Shown piece by piece: positions 27,098 to 34,713 of a stretch of 64,000 nt of DNA (positions are counted from its first letter, which is position 1; every line of letters starts with the position of its first letter). The notes under the pieces are model-generated. The model worked only from the letters and a program-made list of their open reading frames with translations. It was not told the DNA's origin and did no database searches. A program made the translations under genes and the position numbers. Source of the stretch: an uncultured Lactobacillus sp. (GTDB taxonomy: Bacteria > Bacillota > Bacilli > Lactobacillales > Lactobacillaceae); contig CALNAJ010000017.1 in assembly GCA_937874695.1 (NCBI GenBank), forward strand, positions 86,371 to 150,370, read 5' to 3'.

Positions 27098-27989
27098 TGG
27101 TATCCAGCCCCCGTTTCAAAATATGCTTGAAGTTAAACGTCTTCTTGAAGACTGGCAGCATCATGCAGAGTGCCAGGATGATTGAGGACAACAGGTTGAG
27201 GTCGTTGGCACTGAACCCCAACTTGAGGACGATCAACAGGACGAAACGGTAGAGAATACTCCCGAGGGAGACCGCCACTAGCCGTTGGTTCAGCGTTAAA
27301 TCACCGAAGGCCACTTCCCCAATGATGATGGAGGCGAGGGCAATGACGATGATCCCGATCCCCATGTTAACGTCGGCGTAACCGTTGTTCTGGGCGACCA
27401 GCGCCCCCCCAAAGGCAATCAAACCGTTGGAGACCATCAGGCCCATGATTTTCATATTATCGGTATTGATGCCGAGTGAACGAGCCATCGTCTGGTTATC
27501 CCCAGTAGCGATGAACCCCTGACCCAGTTGGGTTTGCAGGAAGTAAATCACGAGTCCCGTGATAACGACCATGACCAGCGTACCTAGGAAGACACTGTCA
27601 AAGTACTGTGGCAGGGACGCGAGGAAGTGGTTCTTAAATAACGTGGATTTTCCGAGTAGGGAAACGTTGGCCCGGCCCATAATCCGTAAGTTGACGGAGT
27701 AGCAGGCGGTCATGACTAGGATACCAGCCAACAATATGGGAATGTGCCCCTTGGTGTAGAGCAGCCCGGTAATCAGGCCGGCGATAGCACCGATGGCAAA
27801 GGCCAGAAGTGTTGCTAGCAGGGGATTCATCCCGTTACTGATGGCGGCGACCGCGGTGGCTGCTCCCAGTGGGAACGTCCCTTCAACGGTCATATCGGCA
27901 AAGTCGAGAATTCTAAAGGTGAGGAACAACCCTACACCCAGGACAGCCCACAACAGGCCCTGTCCAATAGCGGATACAATTAAACTCAT
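27090..27989 (-). CDS. ABC transporter permease, TrpXYZ-type system 1
   Basis: A 299-residue protein with about nine hydrophobic segments, of the branched-chain-like permease superfamily used by TrpXYZ-type systems. Conserved opening GQGLLWAVLGVGLFLTFRIL, TVEGTFPLGAA and GDNQTMARSLGI. Paralogue of 32660-33628. Its start overlaps the binding-protein stop by one base and its end overlaps the ATPase start, indicating tight translational coupling. Confidence 0.9.
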   Translation of the reverse strand: MSLIVSAIGQGLLWAVLGVGLFLTFRILDFADMTVEGTFPLGAATAVAAISNGMNPLLATLLAFAIGAIAGLITGLLYTKGHIPILLAGILVMTACYSVNLRIMGRANVSLLGKSTLFKNHFLASLPQYFDSVFLGTLVMVVITGLVIYFLQTQLGQGFIATGDNQTMARSLGINTDNMKIMGLMVSNGLIAFGGALVAQNNGYADVNMGIGIIVIALASIIIGEVAFGDLTLNQRLVAVSLGSILYRFVLLIVLKLGFSANDLNLLSSIILALCMMLPVFKKTFNFKHILKRGLDTND

Positions 27990-28984
27990 TAGCGGTATAC
28001 CTCCCCGTGTTGTTTTGCTTCCTTAACGACCGAGTCCGGCAGGGTAATGCCCAGCTTATGTGCGGTCTTCAGGTTGATGGTCATTTCACCCTTACGTACG
28101 AAGTGAATTGGCGTATCGGCGGGCTTCTTGCCCTTTAAAATAGCGGCGGTCATCTTACCCGTGGTCACACCCAGTTTGTATTGGTTGATGCTCAACGTGG
28201 CGAGCCCACCGGCCTTGACCATGGTGTCGACGGCTGGGAAGACGGGGACCTTTTTAGCGGTGGCCGTGGCAACCAGCGTTTGCATGGCACTAGCCACGGT
28301 GTTGTCGGTTGGCACGTAGACGGCATCGACTTGGCTGACCATTTCTTGACTGACCTGGTTCAGGTCGTTGGTGTTGGCGATGGAGTAGGCCTTCAAGTTG
28401 ACGTGTTCCTTCTTGCAAAGAGCGGCGAATTGGTGATACTGGGCCGTTGCCGAGTCGTCGGACGAGGTATAAATGATGCCCAGCGTCTTCATATTTGGCA
28501 TGATCTTTTGGATCAATTTAAGTTGGGCAGCCAGTGGCGCTTGGTCGGAGACCCCGGTGACGTTGTTGCCGGGATGGTTGTTGTTCTTGACCAGGTGGGC
28601 CCCCTCGGGATCGGTGATGGCCCCTAGAACAACGGGGGTGGTGGAGCTGGCGTTAGCCAATGCCTGAGCGGCCGGGGTGGCAATTCCAATCATGGCGTTG
28701 GCGTTCTCATTGACGAAGCGCGCGCTCATGGTTTTCAGATTACTCTGGTCGTTTTCGGCGTTTTGAAAATCAATCTTAACGTTCTTGCCCACGTGATAGC
28801 CTTCTTCGGATAGCCCGTGAATGATGCCTTTGTGAATGGCATCCAACGCGGGATGAGACAGTAATTGGAGAATCCCGACGGTGGGAACCTCTTTGGTAGT
28901 CGCCGCTTCCTTGTGGCTTTCGCTAACGAAGGCGAAACCGAGAAAAACCACGAGGATGGCGATGAGTCCGTATAGTCGTTTCAT
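27989..28984 (-). CDS. ABC transporter substrate-binding protein, TrpXYZ-type system 1 (no lipobox)
   Basis: A 331-residue periplasmic-binding-protein-like fold (ABC_sub_bind type): VGILQLLSHPALD, then QNAENDQSNL, IGIATPAAQALA and VTGVSDQAP, all shared with the protein at 31669. The N-terminus is a hydrophobic helix without any Cys, so it lacks the lipobox of its paralogue and is probably held by an uncleaved signal anchor. First gene of the operon, preceded by a long leader containing two family C repeats and a candidate leader-peptide unit at 29531-29801. Confidence 0.9.
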   Translation of the reverse strand: MKRLYGLIAILVVFLGFAFVSESHKEAATTKEVPTVGILQLLSHPALDAIHKGIIHGLSEEGYHVGKNVKIDFQNAENDQSNLKTMSARFVNENANAMIGIATPAAQALANASSTTPVVLGAITDPEGAHLVKNNNHPGNNVTGVSDQAPLAAQLKLIQKIMPNMKTLGIIYTSSDDSATAQYHQFAALCKKEHVNLKAYSIANTNDLNQVSQEMVSQVDAVYVPTDNTVASAMQTLVATATAKKVPVFPAVDTMVKAGGLATLSINQYKLGVTTGKMTAAILKGKKPADTPIHFVRKGEMTINLKTAHKLGITLPDSVVKEAKQHGEVYR

Positions 28985-29247
28985 GGTGCAATCAACCTCA
29001 ATTCTCTATAATAAGTGCTGGTTTAGGGTACTTTTATTTTTGTGGATAATGGCGCTTGGATAAGTCTTGATGAAAAATGGCGTTAGCTTTCATCTTGGCA
29101 GAGATGGTTTGATGATGGAAGAATTTTGCCTGTGTTGGTCAAAATGCGTAAGGCTGTTGTGAAGCGGGTGTTGAGTTATGTAAGTTGTGGGACCAGGCTT
29201 GTTTGGGGCAGGTGGCGCCTGGTGGTTGGATTGGTTTGAACCTTCTC

Positions 29248-29386
29248 TCTCTAATGCGACATGGCCGAAACGTGCTCCAGCAAGCAGCCAGCTGTGCTTA
29301 ACCCCATTAGGCAAAAAATCCAGACCCGGGATTTTCTACCTAATGACGTTAATGCTCACTAGCTAAGCGCTTGCTTCCGCACTCTT
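29248..29386 (+). repeat. Family C structured repeat, copy 2
   Basis: Conserved blocks GCGACATGGCCGAAACGTGCTCC, CTTAACCCC, the AAAATCC...GGGATTTT hairpin and GACGTTAATGCTC. It is in direct tandem with copy 3, with five bases between them. Relative to the minus-strand operon at 28984 it has the same orientation as copy 4 has to its operon. Confidence 0.78.
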
Positions 29387-29390
29387 TAGC

Positions 29391-29527
29391 CTCTAACGCG
29401 ACATAGCCGAAACGTGCTCCAGAAGACAGGTCCCTGCGCTTAACCCCAATAAGGAAAAATCCAGGCCCGGGATTTTGCCCTTATTGACGTTAATGCTCAG
29501 GACCTGAGCGCCTTCTTGCGCACTCTT
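29391..29527 (+). repeat. Family C structured repeat, copy 3
   Basis: The core hairpin AATAAGG-AAAATCC with GGATTTT-CCCTTATT is flanked by GCTTAACCCC and GACGTTAATGC. The outer stem AGAAGACAGGTCC pairs with GGACCTG and CTTCTT. It ends four bases from the terminator at 29531. Confidence 0.8.
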
Positions 29528-29530
29528 ATA

Positions 29531-29561
29531 AATAAAAAGAGCACCCAGTCCGGCTGGGTGC
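29531..29561 (-). terminator. Distal leader terminator, system 1
   Basis: GCACCCAG and CTGGGTGC form a perfect 8-bp stem with a CTTTTTATT tail on the minus strand. Confidence 0.85.
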
Positions 29562-29565
29562 CCAA

Positions 29566-29607
29566 GAAAAAGGCCCGCATTGCCGGATAGAAGACATCCG
29601 TGCGGGC
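29566..29607 (-). terminator. Proximal leader terminator, system 1
   Basis: On the minus strand GCCCGCACGGATG pairs with a CCGG-interrupted partner ending ATGCGGGC, followed by CTTTTTC. It ends the predicted transcript starting near 29766. Confidence 0.8.
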
Positions 29608-29688
29608 TATTGCATCAGAAAGTTAGCCGGCGCAGATGCGAAAATCGCTCTGGGAGCTCAAGTCGCATCTACAGCGATGACGACTTGA

Positions 29689-29736
29689 TTACCGGCTTTG
29701 CCAACGTCCATTAAGTTGAATGCTAGACATTTGCAT
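29689..29736 (-). CDS. Candidate leader peptide (15 aa) upstream of TrpXYZ-type system 1
   Basis: ATG at 29736 behind GGAAGGAAGGAAA encodes MQMSSIQLNGRWQSR and stops at 29689. Trp12 lies just before AGCCGG, which can pair with CCGGCT at 29624-29629. CAAGTCG/CGACTTG and AGATGCGA/TCGCATCT downstream are mutually exclusive pairs. A strong promoter and two terminators frame the unit. A role in attenuation is inferred from this layout; the single Trp codon makes the case weaker than for the unit at 31067. Confidence 0.5.
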   Translation of the reverse strand: MQMSSIQLNGRWQSR

Positions 29737-29772
29737 ATAAACTTTCCTTCCTTCCGTTTCTCGAATAAATTT

Positions 29773-29801
29773 AGTGTACGGCATTGCTGAAAAACCGTCA
29801 A
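29773..29801 (-). promoter_or_regulatory. Promoter of the system 1 leader
   Basis: On the minus strand TTGACG and TACACT are separated by exactly 17 bases. Confidence 0.8.
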
Positions 29802-30001
29802 CCATAATTTTCAATTTTTGGTATACTGGACTTTAACGATTACGCTGCTGAGGCTGGATGACGTCGATCAGGTTTTACTTATGATAGTGGCTGTATCAGG
29901 CTGTCTACTGTTTATGCTGAGTTTGAGGAGTCTTGAAATAGTAACTTTGAAAGCTCAAAACAACTTTGAATTCAAACTTTTTTGAATTAAAGAAGTTTTG
30001 T

Positions 30002-30043
30002 AACCGGAGGAAGCCGGGGATGAAGCCGCAGGTGACCAGCGTA
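30002..30043 (+). repeat. Truncated subfamily A left end (remnant)
   Basis: ACCGGAGGAAGCCGGGGATG followed by AAGCCGCAGGTGACCAGCG closely matches the left end of plus-oriented A copies (GCCGGAGGAGGCCAGGGATG, then GGCTGTGACGGCG). The rest of the element is missing. Confidence 0.55.
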
Positions 30044-30097
30044 CCACTAAAGTACTTTAATAAAGATGTTTGAACCTCAAGGAGGTTGCCAGAAACT

Positions 30098-30985
30098 ATG
30101 AAAATTGCAGTTATGACGGATACTTCGGCCGGTATCGACTTTACCGAAGCCGACCAGCGCCACATCACCTTGTTGCCGGCACCAATAATGTTTGGCAATC
30201 GCCAATATCACGAGTACCAAGACCTTTCGACGGCAGATTATTACCGGTTAATGCGGTTGGCGAAGACCAAGAAAGTTGTGCCGACTGCGCCCCAACTCTC
30301 GATGAAGACGATTGAGGCGGCCTGCAACGACTTGGTCAAACAGGGTTATACCGATGTCATCATCGTAGGACCATCATTGGGCATCTCAGGCTTCGTGAAT
30401 ACGCTGGCGGCATTTGCCGAAAGCATCGACACCATTCACGTATGGCCGTGGGATTCCCGCGGTATCTTAACGGTTATGGGCGATCAGGTTCGACTGGCGG
30501 CGGAGCTAGTTAACCGCGGAGCCACAGTCGATGAAGTTTTTGGCCAGATGACCTTGCTGCGGGAGACAATCCACAGCGTGTTCGTGGTGGATTCAATCAA
30601 GCCATTGTTGCGAACTGGGGAAGTGAATCCGACCGGTCCCGGCAGCACGCCCCTACATGCAGGTAAGCCCATTCTGAGTTTTGAACCGTCTGGAAAAATG
30701 CGATACGCCGGCAGTACCTTACGCTGGCGCGGGGCGCGGGGAGACTTTCTCGACGATCTCGCCGTGGACCTGGCCGCAACGTATCCAGTCAAAGCCACTA
30801 TTCTCAATGCGGACCAGCCCGAGGCAACTCCCCGGTGGTTGGCGGCCGCCCAGGAACGGTTCCCCACGGTGAAATTTGACGTGGCGTTGATTGGTCCCAG
30901 CTTCGGCGTTCACGTGGGCGATGGCGCGATGGGAATGGCGTGGTCACAGGATTTCCAGAGCTTAATCCCCGATAATGAGAAATAG
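30098..30985 (+). CDS. DegV family protein (fatty-acid binding)
   Basis: A 295-residue protein opening with KIAVMTDTSAGID, the DegV signature, followed by VPTAPQLS and a two-domain layout of normal length. DegV (FakB-like) proteins bind a fatty acid and may present it to a fatty acid kinase (FakA); no kinase gene is adjacent. The ATG at 30098 is chosen, with AAGGAGG 12 bases upstream. It sits between the two TrpXYZ-type systems, with no evident functional link. Confidence 0.88.
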   Translation: MKIAVMTDTSAGIDFTEADQRHITLLPAPIMFGNRQYHEYQDLSTADYYRLMRLAKTKKVVPTAPQLSMKTIEAACNDLVKQGYTDVIIVGPSLGISGFVNTLAAFAESIDTIHVWPWDSRGILTVMGDQVRLAAELVNRGATVDEVFGQMTLLRETIHSVFVVDSIKPLLRTGEVNPTGPGSTPLHAGKPILSFEPSGKMRYAGSTLRWRGARGDFLDDLAVDLAATYPVKATILNADQPEATPRWLAAAQERFPTVKFDVALIGPSFGVHVGDGAMGMAWSQDFQSLIPDNEK

Positions 30986-31000
30986 ATTAGAAATTTAGGG

Positions 31001-31029
31001 TTGACACCGATATTTTTTAATGGTTAACT
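31001..31029 (+). promoter_or_regulatory. Promoter of the phenylalanine leader
   Basis: TTGACA and TTAACT are separated by 17 bases. The -10 is weak, the -35 perfect. The start codon of the leader peptide follows about 38 bases after the -10. Confidence 0.65.
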
Positions 31030-31066
31030 AGTACTTGTAAATTGATAAATGAAAGGAACTTCACTC

Positions 31067-31129
31067 ATGAAGCAAAATAACCTCACTCATTTGAATAGCC
31101 AATTTGCCTTTAGCTTCTTCTTTAGATAG
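31067..31129 (+). CDS. Phenylalanine-rich leader peptide (20 aa), attenuator of TrpXYZ-type system 2
   Basis: ATG behind AAAGGAA encodes MKQNNLTHLNSQFAFSFFFR. Five of the last eight residues are Phe (positions 13, 15, 17, 18, 19). The codons at 31108-31129 form the 5' arm of the terminator at 31108-31204: CTTTAGCTT pairs with AAGCTAAAG and GATAG with CTATC. A ribosome stalled for lack of charged tRNA-Phe would cover this arm and allow read-through. This is the logic of enterobacterial pheA leaders, inferred here from sequence alone. Confidence 0.8.
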   Translation: MKQNNLTHLNSQFAFSFFFR

Positions 31130-31204
31130 CGTTTGTATTCAGCATCCTTGGATACGAACGCGCCGCTCAATTGCGTTCGTATCTATCGATAAGCTAAAGT
31201 TTTT
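31108..31204 (+). terminator. Attenuator terminator overlapping the Phe codons
   Basis: The outer stem CTTTAGCTT (31108-31116) with AAGCTAAAG (31191-31199), extended by GATAG with CTATC, is followed by TTTTT. Inside is the perfect hairpin GATACGAACGC (31151) with GCGTTCGTATC (31173). GCGTTTGTAT (31129) can alternatively pair with ATACGAACGC. Confidence 0.75.
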
Positions 31205-31220
31205 CAATATGACTTAAGCG

Positions 31221-31314
31221 CCAGATAGATACGGGTATAATCTATCTGGAGAAAATATTATCGGGCCCGATAACACCAGGTAGATTCTACTTAGAATCTG
31301 TCTGGTGTTTTTTT
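31221..31314 (+). promoter_or_regulatory. Second attenuator-like element with mutually exclusive hairpins
   Basis: Arm 1 CCAGATAGAT (31221) pairs with arm 2 ATCTATCTGG (31240). Arm 3 CCAGGTAGAT (31276) lies in a terminator stem with arm 4 ATCTGTCTGG, ending in seven T (31308-31314). Arms 2 and 3 can also pair with one wobble, giving a 1:2/3:4 versus 2:3 switch. A 16-bp palindrome TTATCGGGCCCGATAA lies between at 31258. A TATAAT at 31236 could be a second -10. Confidence 0.6.
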
Positions 31315-31318
31315 GTTT

Positions 31319-31440
31319 AGAGCGTGAAGGAGGGCGGTAGGTTCTGAGCATTAACGTAGCTAAGTGCCCGCTCGGTGGAACCGAGCCGGTGCTTAGCTGG
31401 GTTAAGCGCAGGGACCTGCCCGACTGAACGCGTTTCAGAA
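31319..31440 (-). repeat. Family C structured repeat, copy 4
   Basis: GAGCATTAACGT, GCTAAG...CTTAGC, GGTTAAGCGC and GAACGCGTTTC match the family blocks. The core hairpin is replaced by CTCGGTGGAACCGAG, and the outer stem GGGCGGTAGGTTC pairs with GGGACCTGCCC. It begins five bases after the T tract of the preceding terminator. Confidence 0.72.
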
Positions 31441-31668
31441 GCAGCCAGGACCGACAAAGTGGACGCGCCGAGTCAGTCCAAGGTTTACCAGCTCCTAAAT
31501 AAACAGTCAGTTGATCTAATCCGTGGGCAGAATTTACCAGGATCACCGGCAAATTCCAGAATCATTTATCAACCAAATCCAAACATTTCTGAGGGTCATC
31601 AACACACATAAAAAGCGTCACCACAACGGTCAGCACGGCTGGCCCAACATACCTGGAGGGAATCGATT

Positions 31669-32640
31669 ATGAAAAAATTATTACTGACGAGCATTGCATT
31701 ATTAGGATTGGGATTAACATTGGCGGGCTGCTCCAGCAAGTCCGACGCTAGCAGCAAGAGTACCTTGAACGTGGGGATCTTACAGATCGTACAACACGGC
31801 TCCCTCGATGAGGCACGGCAAGGATTCAAGGCCGGTTTGAAGCAAGAACTCAAGGCCCATCACAAGTCCGTGACCGTGAAATATCACTACTTAAATGCGC
31901 AGGGTGACCAAGCCAACTTAAACACGATGAGTCAACAATTGATCCAACAAAAGAATGATTTATTGTTAGGGATCGCGACGCCAGCCGCTCAAGCACTGGC
32001 TAAGAAGACTAAGACCACGCCAACGCTGGTCACGGCCGTCACGGATCTGAAGTCGGCTGGATTGGTCAAGTCCAACAGCAAGCCACAGACCAACGTCAGT
32101 GGGACCAGTGATCTGACGCCGGTTGGCTTACAACTGAAGCTGCTGGCTAGCATGAGCAAGGGCAACAAGCCCCTCGGCATCATGTACAACTCCTCTGAAG
32201 AGAACTCCGTCTTACAAGTCAATCTGGCCAAAGCCTATGCTAAGAAGCACAATATCAGCTTGAAAGTTGTCAGTGCCACGAGCACCAACGACGTTTCCAG
32301 TGTGCTGGCTGGTTTAGAGGGCAAGATTTCTGGCCTGTACCTGCCAACTGATAACCTGATGGCTAGTGCGATGAAGACTATTGGTCAAAAGGCCAAGGCA
32401 GCGAAGTTACCCGTTGTGACCGGCTCGATTGAAATGGCCCAAGATGGTGGGACCGCCACTTACGGCATCAACTACTACGACTTAGGGAAGCAGACCGGGA
32501 AGATGGCCTACGCCGTACTTGAAAACAACAAGAAGCCCCAAACGACGGCCGTTCAGACCTCAAAGAAGCTGCACATGTACATCAATAAGGCTAACGCTAA
32601 GGCGATTGGCTTAAAGACCAGTCAGATTCAAGAACCGTAG
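31669..32640 (+). CDS. ABC transporter substrate-binding lipoprotein, TrpXYZ-type system 2
   Basis: A 323-residue lipoprotein: lipobox LAGC with Cys21, a Ser/Lys linker, then VGILQIVQHGSLDEA and IGIATPAAQALA as in the paralogue at 27989. The fold is that of the ABC_sub_bind family, whose pneumococcal member TrpX binds tryptophan. The phenylalanine-coding leader upstream suggests this copy imports phenylalanine or a related aromatic compound; this is inference. Ribosome site GGAGGG. First gene of a three-gene operon. Confidence 0.9.
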   Translation: MKKLLLTSIALLGLGLTLAGCSSKSDASSKSTLNVGILQIVQHGSLDEARQGFKAGLKQELKAHHKSVTVKYHYLNAQGDQANLNTMSQQLIQQKNDLLLGIATPAAQALAKKTKTTPTLVTAVTDLKSAGLVKSNSKPQTNVSGTSDLTPVGLQLKLLASMSKGNKPLGIMYNSSEENSVLQVNLAKAYAKKHNISLKVVSATSTNDVSSVLAGLEGKISGLYLPTDNLMASAMKTIGQKAKAAKLPVVTGSIEMAQDGGTATYGINYYDLGKQTGKMAYAVLENNKKPQTTAVQTSKKLHMYINKANAKAIGLKTSQIQEP

Positions 32641-32659
32641 ACAGAAAGGGAGATCAGTT

Positions 32660-33628
32660 ATGTTAATCACTAGTATTGGCCAGGGCCTACTCTGGGCGCC
32701 ACTCGCTATCGGCGTATTCATTACATTTCGCATTTTAGATATTCCCGATTTGACCACAGAGGGGAGCTTTCCCCTTGGTGCAGCTGTCACAGTGAGTGCG
32801 ATGGTCAGTGGCCAATCCGCTCTGGTGGCCAGTCTCTTAGGGTTCCTGGCCGGCTGTCTTGCTGGGTGGGTGACCGGCGTGCTGGACACCAAGCTGCGGA
32901 TGCCGTCACTGCTTGCCGGGATTCTGACGATGACCGGGTTATACTCGATCAACATGCATGTGATGGGTAAATCCAACGTGCCCCTGTTGAATCAGCGGGT
33001 GTTGACCAGTTACTTGCCAGCCACGTGGTCCATTGATCTACAGACGATTATCGTGGGCACCATCATTACTGGCGTTGTCATGGTAGCCTTGATCTGGCTG
33101 TTCAAGACGCGACTCGGGTTGTCCCTGATGGCAACCGGGAATAATTCAGCGATGAGCGCAGCCAACGGCATCTACACTGACCGAATGGTGATTATCGGCT
33201 ACATGGTCTCTAACGGCTGTATTGCCCTGTCTGGGGCCTTGATCGCCCAGAGCAATGGGTACGCTGATATTGGCATGGGAATCGGCACTATCGTGATTGG
33301 GCTGGCTTCTGTCCTCGTGGGGGAAATCTTCCTCCGCGGTCGGCAAATGTGGGTTCGGTTGACGGCTATGGTCGTCGGGGCCATCATTTACCGGTTCCTG
33401 TTGACCGTCGCCATGGGCTTAGGTTTCCCAGTCGACGACTTGAAGATTCTTTCCGCAGGTATCCTGGTCGTTGTGATCTGCCTGCCACTGATCCGCAATA
33501 AATACCAAACGAAGCAACAGTTGAAACGTTATCTCACACAGATTGGAGTCGATTCGCATGCGACAACAGACAGCAGTATTAAGCGTCAAGCACCTTCAGA
33601 AGGTCTTCTTTCCCGGGACGGCAAATGA
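32660..33628 (+). CDS. ABC transporter permease, TrpXYZ-type system 2
   Basis: A 322-residue protein with about nine hydrophobic segments, paralogous to 27090-27989 (GQGLLWAPLAIGVFITFRIL, TTEGSFPLGAA). It carries about 25 extra C-terminal residues that read through the first 71 bases of the downstream ATPase gene in another frame. Its paralogue stops within eight bases of the ATPase start. The extension is polar and probably arose by loss of the original stop. Ribosome site AAAGGGAG. Confidence 0.9.
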   Translation: MLITSIGQGLLWAPLAIGVFITFRILDIPDLTTEGSFPLGAAVTVSAMVSGQSALVASLLGFLAGCLAGWVTGVLDTKLRMPSLLAGILTMTGLYSINMHVMGKSNVPLLNQRVLTSYLPATWSIDLQTIIVGTIITGVVMVALIWLFKTRLGLSLMATGNNSAMSAANGIYTDRMVIIGYMVSNGCIALSGALIAQSNGYADIGMGIGTIVIGLASVLVGEIFLRGRQMWVRLTAMVVGAIIYRFLLTVAMGLGFPVDDLKILSAGILVVVICLPLIRNKYQTKQQLKRYLTQIGVDSHATTDSSIKRQAPSEGLLSRDGK

Positions 33629-34328
33629 ACGCCACGTCTTAAAGGACGTCAGTCTCACGATTGAACCCGGTGATTTTGTCTCCGTCATTGGGAATAACGG
33701 GGCTGGGAAGTCCACGCTGCTCAATACGATTGCGGGCACGTTGACGGCCGATGCCGGGGAACTCACGCTGGCTGGGCACCGCATCACGCGCAAGCCGATT
33801 GCTTACCGCTCACGTTGGTTATCACGAGTCTTCCAGGACCCCAAGATGGGGACGGCTGGGGAACTCAGCGTTGCGGAAAACCTGACGTTGGCGGCCCAAC
33901 ATACAGGGAGCATGAGTCTTCACCGTTACCGTCATCGTGGCCAGACGGAAGCGTATCAGGAGCTACTGCGACCGCTGAATATGGGGCTAGAGAATCGGCT
34001 GACGACGCAGGTAAAATACTTATCTGGTGGGCAACGTCAAGCACTGTCCCTGTTGATGGCGACGCTGAGCCAGCCCCAGCTATTGTTGCTGGATGAACAC
34101 ACGGCGGCATTGGATCCCCAGACCAGTCGAAAAGTTATGGACCTGACGCAAACCATCGTGGCCGAGAATCAATTGACCACGATGATGATCACCCACAAAA
34201 TGAGTGACGCGTTGACCTATGGCAATCGGTTAGTTATGGTTCAAGATGGCCAGATCAAGCTTGACGTCCGTGGTGAGGAGAAACAAAACTTGCGGCAGGA
34301 AGACCTGTTATCGATGTTTGTGGAGTAA
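33558..34328 (+). CDS. ABC transporter ATP-binding protein, TrpXYZ-type system 2
   Basis: A 256-residue ATPase. Walker A GNNGAGKST near residue 47, LSGGQRQALS near 158, LLLLDEHTAALDP near 178 and ITHK switch. Same length as the paralogue at 26327. The ATG at 33558 has TTGGAG upstream and lies inside the permease gene (71-base overlap). It completes the second transporter; no GNAT gene follows here. Confidence 0.9.
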   Translation: MRQQTAVLSVKHLQKVFFPGTANERHVLKDVSLTIEPGDFVSVIGNNGAGKSTLLNTIAGTLTADAGELTLAGHRITRKPIAYRSRWLSRVFQDPKMGTAGELSVAENLTLAAQHTGSMSLHRYRHRGQTEAYQELLRPLNMGLENRLTTQVKYLSGGQRQALSLLMATLSQPQLLLLDEHTAALDPQTSRKVMDLTQTIVAENQLTTMMITHKMSDALTYGNRLVMVQDGQIKLDVRGEEKQNLRQEDLLSMFVE

Positions 34329-34498
34329 TTAGCAACTAAATTAGAAACCAATGTGAATCTCTTCTTGACAATTAGAAAGAAACTCATTATCATCTAATGT
34401 ATTGAGTCGTTGCGCAATGACTTTTAGAAATTAAGGTAACAGATTGAAAGTGGCCAAAGTCAATCATTTTTAAAGTGACAGATGGTTAAAGTTAAATT

Positions 34499-34685
34499 AG
34501 CTGGAGGAGGCCAGGGATGGCGCCAGCTGTGACGGCGCTGTTAGACCGGGTGTTTTTTCCCGGCCTTACAGCGTGGGACGTGTTTGGAAACTCGCCTGAA
34601 CTTGGCGAGGTTTCAAACCGAGCCGGAAGCCAGTTCTTTGGCTGCAGGCGGTCCCCACAGCGGCAGAATCCCTGGCAGCCGCAAG
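34499..34685 (+). repeat. Cloverleaf repeat, subfamily A, copy 2
   Basis: Plus orientation: AGCTGGAGGAGGCCAGGGAT at the left, ATCCCTGGCAGCCGCAAGC at the right. Inner hairpins: GCTGTTAGACCGGG with CCGGCCTTACAGC, GTTTGGAAACTCGC with GCGAGGTTTCAAAC, and GCCGGAAGCCAG with TTTGGCTGCAGGC. It ends about 30 bases before the T-box leader. Confidence 0.82.
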
Positions 34686-34713
34686 CTGCAACTTTCAACC
34701 ACCAATCAAACAG

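Noticed and set aside
29248..29527. CRISPR array (two tandem family C units)
   Set aside because: Only two long, hairpin-rich units with no spacers, and no cas genes nearby.
31669..34328. Assigning tryptophan as substrate of system 2 from family name alone
   Set aside because: The leader encodes phenylalanine, not tryptophan, so the family's usual substrate label is not safe here.
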